Shown: positions 35,801 through 47,800 of the stretch, in pieces
Layout of the letters: each line of letters opens with the position of its first letter
Position numbering within the stretch: position 1 is the stretch's first letter
From: Cyprinodon diabolis
Taxonomy: Eukaryota > Chordata > Actinopteri > Cyprinodontiformes > Cyprinodontidae
NCBI GenBank assembly: GCA_030533445.1
Contig: CM060068.1
Span: 31,729,510-31,793,509, forward strand
Direction of reading: 5' to 3'
Length of the DNA: 64,000 bases
The notes under the pieces: generated by a model
The model's input: the letters and a program-made list of their open reading frames with translations, nothing else
What the model was told of the DNA's origin: nothing
Database searches by the model: none
Made by a program: the position numbers and the translations under genes

Positions 35801-38800
35801 TTTGAAAAATTTGCAAAAATCCTCCATTACACCTTTAACTCTTATATACAAAAATCTCCCCTTTTTCGAAATTTAAACACATAGAAGAAATAATAAATAT
35901 GTCATCAAGAATATCTTCACCTTAATTAGGTAGCTTGGGCACTTAGATTTAATCTAACAATTTACTTTAAGAATATTTATTTTCTTTAATATTGCTTTAG
36001 CAATTTTAAGGAATTCCATCTTCCTCCACCTTAAGTTTAATAATTTAACATTAATAGCATTTAAGCAACATTCTGATTAATGATCCTCATTATTATTGCC
36101 CCTGAAACATCTTGTTGTTAAAACAAAAAGAGTCATAGGACCGAATTTAGCTTCATTTAGTTCTTTTATCATGGTGAATAATTTTCTCCTTTTGGTATTT
36201 TTAGTGTTTTCAGTCCAATATTAGAAATACTATTGAATTGGGTTCAGGATAAAAAATATTCAGATAATAAAACTAAGCCTGCACATCAAATCAGGATTCC
36301 TTACTGAAACTTGAAATGTCGGCTTATAGTTTAATCCGTTCTTATTATAAGTAATTAGAAAACGGGATCAACTGTGATCTATAGTGACATTTAATTGCAC
36401 TTTTTTATATTGTAAACTATATCTCCATGCTTGAGTCTTTTTTTTCTCACACAAAACAAGATAGATTATGACACCTAATAAACAAAGATAGCAGAGCAAA
36501 CTCCTGTGGCTGGATAACACTTAATAGAGTCACAAAATGATTTTTCCTTTCATAGACTATAAAAAGATTAGGATTACAGGTATCTACTATTTTAGTAATC
36601 GATTTAATCTGTTACTTTTTTCCATTTTTTGAAGAAAAAAAGGTACTTTTATTAAATCAATATTAATAAATTAAAGGACATTTTGAAAAAAAAATTATTG
36701 TCCATTTTAAATGAAATGTAAATGGTTAAAATGTTCATTTATGTCCTACAGTTTTGCTATAAGTAGGTTATTCTTTATACATAGACATTTAAGGGGGATG
36801 TGGACCATTATGCCATGTAACAATTGAATTTGATTAGCAAATTATTTATTTAATTGATGAATCCCTATTAATTCGAATAATCGTTTCGCCTCTTAAGAAG
36901 TTTTAGAAATGATTTAGGTTGTTAAAGAGGATTTAAAGTTTCCAATGGCAGACAGCTACCTTTTCTGCCATTTCTTGGGCACAAAAATCTGAAAAAAATA
37001 TTTAATTCTTTTTCCTTCACGAGTGGTTGTGAACCAGTGTAGGTGATATAAATTTTATTGCATTTTAACTGAATTGAAAACATGAACTGAAGATGAGTTT
37101 AGACGCAATAAAAAATGTTCTACAAACTGAATAGCTATCTGTCGCTCTCTTAACTTGTTGGTAAATGGAAAAGCGTTAACTCCCTATGAAGTCCTGTTTA
37201 TTGGGTAAGTTTCTTTGCTGCCAAGTTAGATTTTAATGGGGTTAAAGAAGGAATAATGGCTCCAGAAACTAATCTGGTTCTTAGAAGAGAGACTCTGCAG
37301 TGGAGAAACACTGATAGCTTGTTGCTATGTTTCTTTTACTTTAAAGAAAATGGTGAGATGGGCAGAGTTCCAGAAAAAACCTAGTTTGTTTTTCTTTTTT
37401 TACTTGTGGAAAGTTTTCCAAACAGTTTTTTTTCTTCGGGAAAAGTTCAGGTTAAATCCACTCATGGTTGTTATACACAGCTTACTGGCAGCTTCCAGCA
37501 CCAGATGAGGGTGGAGGAGCAGCACTCTTTACTCCATTGGGTTAGAGAAAACCCTGCTCTGCCAGTCTGTCAGTGTTTATTAAATGGAATTTTACAATGA
37601 CTTTGAAACAATGCCTTTCTAATGCTGTGTGCCTTAAAACCAGAAAGTGCTTCTGCTGATTACAACCATCAGATTATCCACATTTTAAAGTCCTCCTGAC
37701 CCTGGGTTACCATTAAAAGAACTTATAATTGTTAAAATAAATGGGCGGTTAGAATAGCTGTCATAATGGTAAACAAAAAAAGAAAAAAAGAAAGAGCTAT
37801 AAGAATCAGTGTGAAGTCACCTTATCTTTGAGCAGAAGTTTTTGTTGAAAATATTTAATTTATCAGTTTTAAAATCTTTGCGTGTTAAATATTATCTCTC
37901 CAGCTGCTGTTCTTAAAAACAGTCCTTAAAGCCTGTGTCTTCTAGTTTTACCCATGCCTGATGCTTTTCTAGCCTCCTTCTAAATGATGATCTCTCTGAT
38001 TATGTTTTTAATTACAGAATGCAACCAATAGCACAGCTACAGGAGATGGCGCAGCCACCGGCAGTCGATTCAAACTAGATATCCTCAAGAATAAAGCACG
38101 CACATCCCTCACCAACTCCCTTGAAAACATCTTCGCCAGGGTAGGACTAATTTTTATTTTTTTACCTTATTACTTTCCTACTTTGTTTCAGTATTTTGTC
38201 TTCATTTGTCCTCCACCTGACTGAATACAGCTCCAAGCTATGGACCTTTTTTGTCCTTCCCCCACCCAGCTCGGTCTTTGTGTTTGTAGCTGTTTCAGTG
38301 TCGTACTCATCCAGAGGATTTGGATTGACCCATATCTGCCAGGGAGACAACACAATAATTCCTTAGTGAAGGGATCCAGGCATTCAGAGAGTCTCTGCTG
38401 CCATCTGTTTTTATCTCTGACACCTAGCTGAACAATCACACTGAATCCTATCAAATCTGAAAACATCTCCCCTCTCTCTATCTAGCTATTTAGGATTTTC
38501 CTCATTGTTAATTTCCTACAAGATTTAATGTTTTCTTTCTTGTTTTATGCAGGAAGAGTAAAGGAACCCGTCATGTTTATTATCCTGTTTTTTTTAAATA
38601 ATTGTATCTTTTTGCAGCATGTTTCACATTTTATCTCAATATCTGTCACTAGGGAAGCAGAATGCGGGGCCGCCTGGGAAGCATGGGAAGCGTTAGCAGT
38701 TTCGAAAGGGTAAGTGTCCTTGAAAAAGGAAACATGAGAATTCCCAGAGCTTTATCCTGGGAATTCTCTCACTTTTACCCACCGGCTTATTTAAACCCTA

Positions 38801-41800
38801 TTATATTCCACCTCTGCCATGAGCATCAGAGCAGAATAATAGATTTCCTCTCTTTCTCCAGTTATTGCATGCTGCCACTGGGGCTTCTTTCACATGGAGA
38901 CAGGAATTTGCTCTGAACTGTTTCCACATGATTTTAAGATTAAATGGCGCTTGCCAAGAGGCCAAACTGTGCTGCAGGGAGTCCGTTCACAGAGGTGTCA
39001 GTGAACCACTCATAACAAGTGGTTGAATTTTACCGCTGTTGTGCAGAATGTGAAGTGAGAATGAAATGAAGTCTCCTTGCGTGTTTATCAGCATGACGTT
39101 CCAAGCATTTTGTTGGTTTTGCATATGCTTTCTACAGCATTTATAAATTACAATAAGGCAGTGACTACTGCAACAACCTCTGCTCAAATGTAACCTATTC
39201 CTAGGATATAGATATTTTAGATATATTCAGTTAGATGAGCAGATACATGTTAGAAGATCTGATTAAAATCACTGCAGGCTTCTTTATGAATTCATTATTT
39301 AGATAAGTTTCAGCTAAGATCACAGAAAGTTTGAACTGAAATAGGAGAGTAACAGTGAAAGCAAGTGGCGGCTAAACAAGTACAGAGTCAGCCAGTTTTT
39401 TTAAAATATACGTTATAATATTAATGATGTTGATTTACACATGAGTGATACTGTAGATCTAGACAATACAGAATGGGAACATTGAGGTATAGTTGGCAGC
39501 TTTTATTACAGTACTCTAGGTTAATATTTTTTAAACTTATATATTCTTTTTAGGATGAATCAGAGTCTCAGTAACCTTGTGCTGCAAGCTGGATTGGCGC
39601 CAGATCTGAGTTTTCAGTCTCATAACAGCTAAAAGGTCCGTCTCGTAACCACCAGCGGGTCGGACCAATGACGAGCCAACAGTGTTTTTTGGGGTGGGAC
39701 ATTTAGGAGTGACGCCAGTCAGAAGGAACTTGCCGGGCATTACAAACATAGCTATGCTGGAGGACCCACCTGTTGATACTGCAATTGACTTGGTTTTAGC
39801 AAAAATAGCAACGATTTCTCATTTCAAAAATGAGTAAAGAGAACCACTTTTGCATTTGTAGATGGGGAAAGATGTATGTGCTTTTATTCTGACAGGATTT
39901 TGAAAAAGTTTGATTTATCAGCTTACATTGCTAGTTGTGAGAATACTCACTATTGTGATCATCATGTCTCTGTTGGTAGCTCTCATGGACGACCAAGTTG
40001 CTGCAGCTATTAAACTGGGTTTTTCTGCTGTGAAGCTGGGTGACAATGATGCCAAAGTCCTGATTTGAAAGCGCATTATGGAAGGCGGGTACTAGCTGGC
40101 ATGTCACTGAATCAGCTCTAAATATTGCACTGAATAACCCTCTTTTTCACGGACAGACTGAACGGCAGCCATCCCAGATTAATAACGTAGAACTCAACTC
40201 AGTTCTACACTTTTCAATCTGGGTGCGGCCAGGTTACGGTCTCAGTTCAGGGTGTCCAAAGTGTGACCTTTGAACCATTTGCAGCATTTGGTAGGTTTTT
40301 ATGTGACCCTCAATAATGATTGAAATACAGACTTTCATGTGAGATTTTTCTGATAAAGTGCAGAACGAATAAAATCTTCCCTTATATATAAAAATGTCTG
40401 GCACAATTTAAACATTTCATTTTTAGAACCAAGTTGTTAGTCAGCTTTTAATGTTTTTTTACGCTTTTCTTTCATGAAGGTTTAGTCATGCTTACTGGAT
40501 GTGTTTCTGTAAACATTGGACTGCTTTGTTTTATTGAAAAACTCAATATCTAGTCTGTTGCTAATCAGTTAATAGATATTAATAATAATAGGAAAATATG
40601 CCATAGAAATGTTTAAACTAGAAAGAATTAGTGTTTCTCATGGCAAAAGGTTTGGCACCACTGATAGCTGTTTTCTGACATACTAAAACAATAGATGGTA
40701 CCTAAATCCAGCCAGTAGGTGACGATAAAGTTAGAATTCAAATGAATTAGATCCTGGGTTTAGCAGAAGTAAAGCCCAGCCTATTTATGGACACTTTTTA
40801 AAACTCTTCTCTTCAGGTCACATTTGAGTTTCAATAAAAGTAAAATCTAGAAAAATGTGAGGAAGAACACAGAAAAAAAAAAAACTTGGTTTCTGTCATT
40901 GAAAGCAATGGTGTAGTTATATGAAAAGGGTCTTTATACCCTTACATTTAATGATGCATGCACAACGATGCATAAAAAAATGATTATTATTAATTAATAC
41001 TTTTGCTTAAATTGATTGTAGGTAAAAAATTTAGCAGCTGTTAGGTTTTAGGGAAACGATACAACAGTGTTTAAAGGGTTTTCTGAGCTGTTTAGCCTGT
41101 TGATCAACTTTAGCATGCAATACAGTTGCAGCCATGCTGTGAATATCCATGGATATGATCTCCAATTGCAAAAGACTGTTTTGGTGCATTTTTTTGGAAA
41201 GGCACTAAAATTTAATCCACCTTTCACTGAAGCTCTATTTACCAAAAATATACTTGGTGGCTGAGACACCTGCACTTTTGCTGCCCTTTTATTGCCCAGT
41301 GAATTGGATCTAAGATGAAACCAAAAAGATCTGGGAGAGTGATAGAAATGTTGTTCTGATTGGAAAAGAAACAGGCAGCAGTACAGCAGAGTCATATCAC
41401 ACTATTTATGTTTCACTACAGCTGTGCTGCCTTAGGGGAGTTGTTCTCCGAAGGAAAATGATTCTTAAAAATATGCAGAAAATTGCTCAGGAGAATCTGA
41501 AAGATAACTGTCAAGCCTCCACTTCAAAACCATCTAAATGCTTCTAGCTTCAAACCCATCATGTCAGATTTACTCAAACCCAGAGCTGCCAGCTTGAGGA
41601 TTCTTCTGTCCATCTTTTATTAATGTTGCATATCTTCTACTCTCTGAAATCAGTCAGCAGCTTCAGATGATTGTTTTGGCTCTTATCCATCAGTCAGATT
41701 GATAGTACTTAAATCCTGTTGTGAGGGTGCTTTCTCAACTTTGTGCAATAAAAAGCATTTAGAAAAAACTAGCTGACAATAAATGCATCACATGCTTTGT

Positions 41801-44800
41801 GGGACCCCCCCATCACCCCCCAAAACACACACACTCTCAGGATATGATGTATGAGTAAGCAGGAAGCCCCTCTCAGGATGTCCAGTAAAGCTTCAGCTGA
41901 CTTGAGTCTGTCTGGCATTGTCTTTTAGCCTCAGCATAGGAAAGAGTGACACATAGTCTGAAACACAGCAAAGGCAAAGTGCTCAAAGCTTCAGTTTGTT
42001 CTACAGTTCTATTCCAGACAGAAACTAAAGTAGTACAATGATGGAAACAAGCAGCACAAATGTCACTGTACGTCCAGTATGCTGACAGAAGTTAGGAGGG
42101 AGGTCTCTGAAAGCAGCACAGGAGCAGATTGGAGGCTTTTCATGCTGAGTTGCTTCCACTGAGGTCCTCCCCACCAATAGTGAGCGATGCTGCGAGTCAT
42201 AGGACATCATCCATTAGAATACAATAGATGTGGGAGTTGTACCAGCAGGCATGAGGCACAAAGTCCAATAGTGGAGAGTAGAGAAGTAAAGCGTGGAGTC
42301 AATTTTACTATGAGGAAGTAGGTAGGTGCAGATTTGGAACCTTTGTGTGTGTTTATGGCTGTTTGTGATTTTATTTCCAAAATGCTGGCTTGTTCGATAG
42401 ATTTAAGTCCAAACATCCTGGACCTGAATGTGGTAAATATGTAGCAACATTACGCCTCTCTCTTCCACTCTTTGTCCTCTCCAGCAGGATGAAGAGTCTC
42501 CTGGTCACTCCCCTCCAGGTTCGCCTCCCGCCTTCCCGGACGACGAGCAGGAATTTGGACCTCAGTTCCGTCGACGCGCTCACACCTTCAGCCACCCGCC
42601 GGTGAGGAAGCGCATCTCCTTCGAGAGCCAGCCTGCCATCCAGAGCAAACAGGCTCCTCTTCGCAGACAGCACTCTGTTAACCCAGAGCTGCTGCAGACC
42701 AGGTAAAATGACTGAAATAGTTGGGCAGTCTTTGCATCCTTTTCTTTACACTATAGAAAACACATTACAATCATTTGACCAAAGATTTGTCTGTTTCTAA
42801 CATTTTAGTCCTCAACTTATTTAACAACTATTTATTTAAGCATTTGATTTCAGCGCACACTTTGTAATCTATGAGCAACACTTTGATCACTCTGAAACCT
42901 CTCTTCCCCCCCAGCTGTCCTCTTAAACAATAGCATCACAGGTTTCCTGTCAGTGTTTTGGACCCACATGTATTCCCCCGATGTTGTGCTTTCCTTTATG
43001 TAATGTTTATTCTTTTTTTTTTTTCATTTGTGGCCATTTCATATTCGGCCCTCCTAGTCACGTGGCCGTGACGAGGACACGCAGCGTTTCAGAGAGCGAG
43101 TCCTCCTTCAGCCTCCCCTCCACCTTCTCTGCTCCAACTTTCCTGAAAAGCTTTTACCAGGGCTCGCTGGGCTCCCTGGCAGACAGTGGGAGCTTCAAGA
43201 GGTGAGCCGGGGGAGCTCGGACCTGCCCCCCCTTTGCGTAGACAGACAGCTGATAATGGAGGTGACATCTGTGGGAATGGAACAGCTGACCTGTTGCCAT
43301 TCTGCTGGGATGGCAGGAGCCATAAACCATGTTGGCTGTGGAATTTCTATAACTTGCATCTTTGCTTTCCACGTTCTTTCTTCCCTCTTTTTTTTTTAAT
43401 ATTCACACAATCTTTCCAGGATTTCCAGACTTTTCTTTCCCTGTCAGCTTTGCAGCCGGACCTGCCTTCTTCCCCTTTAGACAGAGAAACTGATGCACAG
43501 TTCTCTTTTATTTGCATGAACATTTTATGCTTTTGCACGACAAACTTCCTGTGTTTCACTGGGACAAACAGACATTATTTACTACCTTTCATCTTTTTAC
43601 GCATGACAACATATTAATATGACCTTTTCAGGCTTTTTTTAATTGGGGTTCTGTGGAACAGACCAATGCCAAGTAGCTGATTGTTGAAGTGAAAGAAAAA
43701 GCATACCTTGTTGTAAACTCCGTGGTTGATTTCTCTGCAATGATGGCAGAGAAATCTGCAGATTCTCCTAACATGACTTGATCTAAACATGGCCGCCGAG
43801 GCTATGCCTGTGTTTAGAGTCTTTGTCTAAAGATGAATCTTCACGGCTGTCTCACGTCTTTAACAGCTTCCAACAGGTTGTCATAACGATTTGCTCAAAA
43901 ACAAACAGCGTTCTACTAGTAGGTCCAAAAGTTCAAAGTACTTCTTATCCAACAGAAGAACGTTCTACTTCTAATTTCTTTCATTTGGCAAGCTGGACTT
44001 TTTTATGAGTGTCTTTAGTCAATGGATTTCTTCAGGCCTTTGTTCCAAAAAGGTCAAACTCATGGATGCATAACGAATAATTGTCATATCAGCAGATTCT
44101 CTCTCCTTCGGCATGGATATCTGCCTCTCCATTGGCTCCTTGGTGACCCCATTAATTAGCCCTTTCCTTGCTGACCTGTCAGTTAAATTGACGTCCTTTA
44201 CTTGTTTTAGTTTTGCAGCTGTAATCTGCTCATACTAAAAGGCTCACTGAGATCTTGATCTTTTATGACCTTACTTTTCTTTCAACATCTCTCTAAATTT
44301 GTTTTCTCCAAATTCCATGGCGCTCCTCGATCTTGACGGTGGTATTTTTCATAATTGTTCTCTATCAAGCAGCTGTATTCATACTGACATTAACAGGTGA
44401 ATTCCACCTAATGATAAGTTGACCTTTTGAGGCCGATTATTTGGGAGTTTTTTATGGGGTATGAGAGTAAAGCCTATCAACATCACATTCTTTCTAGTTT
44501 TTATTATTCTATAAAAATGGATTTTGAAGAGCCATGAATCGGTTTCTTCTAACCTACAGCCATGCAGTAATTGCTGTTGCTGTCAAAGAGCAAATTGATA
44601 AGAAAGAGACGGAGTTAACCTGCTTTGTTTTTATTCTATTTATTCTCAGGGTTTTTGGAAACCTTTAGCTAATCAATGTCTGTGTTTGGCTTATTGATAA
44701 AAACAGGACAAACCGCGTTGTGTCTGAGAGTCGGTTGTGTCTCCTTATGGGGTCTGAATGGCAGAAAGTAAAGGTTAACATTTCCATTATGAATGAGATG

Positions 44801-47800
44801 CAGCGGAGCAGATCATTGTGCTGTATTACTTCCTCAGAAGGTGTCGTTTTCTCTCCTAGAAGCCAGACTCCAGTGGTAGCCCTGGTATCTGCTGTTACTT
44901 CTTGAATTTCAGAATTTCTTCATTACGGAGCGCGTTCAGAAGCCTTCGTTTGAAAAATGCTGCATAGAACATCTTCATTGTCAGGATTTCTTTCTGGTGT
45001 TTTGAGATCCTTTCTGCAGCTGAGGTTTTTTTTAGACGCTGCCTTTTAGAGTCGGTGAAAAAGGAACATTAGAGAACGTAAATCAAGGGAGGAATTTTTA
45101 GGAGTAATTTGTGGAGCAGCAGTTGGCGCCCGATTTCTGCTTTAATGACACTAGTCTTGAACCAAGGTCACTTCCTGTTTCCCACTGCTCACATGGTCAG
45201 ACAGGCTTTTGTGTGCTGAGCAAGCTTTTTTTCCACTATCAGCCATAGGTGGACATAATTATTTATTGGGCTGAAAATGGAAATGCCAGAAAATCACTTT
45301 TTACTTCAGGTGTTTGAATTGTTTCCATAATCTTCGTACAAAACAAATTTATTTATCTTATTTTCAAGCCATTGAAAAATAATTTGATATAAGTCATCTT
45401 CACAAATATGAAGAGCTGCTTTATTATTTAAATAATTTAAATGAAACGGTTCCCCATGTGCAAAAATCCATATACTGTAGAAACTACAGATTTTAAATTT
45501 AATATTTTTAAAATGTGTACAGTTTTATTTTTGTTGTTACCTTTGTATATCTCCTTAATACTCTGTAGCTTAGCTTAGCAAGGACAGATCTACAATATAG
45601 AAAACATACCATGGGGGAGCACGGTAGTGGCATCATTATGCATTATGGAGGAAATAGGTCGAATCAAAGTCAGGATAATTTTTTAAAGGCTTAATAAATA
45701 GAACTAGGAGACAGTAAACTTACTTGTGTGACCTTCTAATTATAGTAGTTGAGTTCTGATTATTGAGCATGTCAATAAATGCCTGTAGATGCCTTTACAG
45801 CACAAATAAGTTGTGTTGATATCCACACATTAAAAGTGATTTTAGAGGAGTTTAAGCAATGAGTCATAGAGTGTGAGGTTGGACATTTTCCAATGTTTTT
45901 AAAAAAAAAACTCAATCAAATCACCAAAAAATAGCTGATTTTATTAAAATCTTCCACCAAACTGATTTTTTATGAATATATTTATTGTATGGTCTGAGAG
46001 AGGCGAGTTCTCAGATTTTGCATGTGATTATTTTTGGCTAAAACTACAGCGAGGCTGAGAACATCAGGTTTAAAAGAGATGCTCTTTTTCTTCACTGATG
46101 ATCAGCTTCTGTTTCAGGAAGACAAAGAAGGTGCATGTTCCTCAGCCGTGGCCAATGTTTGTTCTGTTTACTGCTGCTTCATTAACATAGAGACCATTAA
46201 ATGGTGTATGGCTGTTGGTTTTCTTAACATCCTAAAAGTTCAGCTTTGCCATTTTTTTTTTTTTTACATCCCAGAAAGTTGTATGAGTTCTCCTGTTGTG
46301 CTTTGGTTTTCAGAGTGTTTGTGTCTGCCATTATTAGAGCACTTAAAAAGAGTCTGTGTAATGTGACGCCGGACCCCTTTATCAGGTGTCTCTGACACAT
46401 CTGTCGTCTCTTCTAGCAATGGAGAAGGCAGGAAAAGGACGCTGTCAAGCTGCAGCAATGACTCTCTGAGCGGAGGTCTCCCTCTGACCCCACACAGGGT
46501 CTCCTGGAGACAGAAGATCTTCCTGCGGGTCGCCTCACCCATGCCCAAGCCATCTGCATCTATGCAGGACACAGGTGTGGTAACATAATCTATCAAGGGC
46601 TTCTACAGGGAGCCATTGTGTGCAGCACATGATCTGCTGGAGCTGAGGGGAAATCTGTTTATGAAATCCCAAGTGGATCGATTTTTTTAATATTTTGCAT
46701 TCTTACTGTATGCAAAAGCATAGTGGAAACTAAAACCTTTTTGTTATTTAAATACAGCTAGAGATGTGATGATTTGAAATTTTGTGCAAATTCATCACTA
46801 TAAATTTTTGTCACAGTTTTGGTAAATATAATTTAAAAAACCTCTAATTGTTAGGCTGTTGTGTAAAAAAGTGACTGCAAATATTTTAAATAATGTATCT
46901 CCTGTTTTTAATTGGAATATATTTATTTTCTTTGATCATCTATTTTGTCTACATCAAACAAATTCACTATCTGGGACTATTGGGTAAATTCAAAAGTAGT
47001 TTTCAAATGCTGATTTAATTTTGTAATGGACACTAATGGACACAAATATTTGTCCATATTAATCTGTCTTTGTGTGGAAAAAATAAATTTTTTTTTTTTT
47101 TTTCATTGCAAGTTAAATGTGATTACCAAAGTCTTACCAGCTTTACTCGGGTTATATGTCCTGCCCCAAAAAGCAAATCTCATGATGCTTTGCGAGGAGA
47201 GCTCTTGCAAAGCATTCTGGGGATTATTTTCTTCCATGGAAGCAAACTAATTTTAAGTTCACTACTTTTTCATCCACTAGATGTTCGGACGCTCATATAT
47301 AATGGTGTCACCCCATAAGGGGATGAGAGCGGACATTCAGACACAGCCCAAGAGTGCATTGGGGACACATCCAGGAGGAAACAATATCACCAAAAAACCT
47401 TTAAGTAAATACAGGCCTTACTAGTTTGAGTTCATGATTAGTCAGAAATACATTGTTTAACAATGTAATCCATGGGGGATCTTCAAAGAAAAAAAAACCC
47501 TCTGACCAAAAAGAACACTAACGTCTATCTAGGATTTGTCAAAATAACACATCTAGATCAACAATGCGGGTGAATAATGAGACAAAAAGTGAAACTCTCT
47601 GGAAGCTGATATGTGTCGATGGACTCTATGAAAGTTCATTGGCTCTGAGCAAAAACTCAGAGGGAGGATAGTTTATTGTTTAGTTAAGGATTGAAACCTG
47701 ATGTCAATAAATTACCTTTGGGACTTGGGGAAACTGGGCTTGTGTCTAATGATGTTTATGTAGTTGACTCATTTTTAAAGAACAATCCAGATGCCACGAC

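Larger units (their letters stand above)
35189..38017. other. tbc1d4: tbc1d4 intron 9
   Basis: 2.8 kb. It contains a TTAA-flanked element (35327-35838). Around 36570-36895 an AT-rich stretch with TAATCGATT and AATAATCG motifs could be a decayed hAT MITE, but its ends are not clear. The rest shows nothing. Confidence 0.7.

Noticed and set aside
36570..36895. Possible decayed hAT MITE in intron 9
   Set aside because: TAATCGATT-like motifs are suggestive, but neither terminus nor a target duplication could be placed.
42371..42673. 100-codon minus-strand frame over tbc1d4 exon 12
   Set aside because: Antisense of a conserved exon, with no independent evidence.
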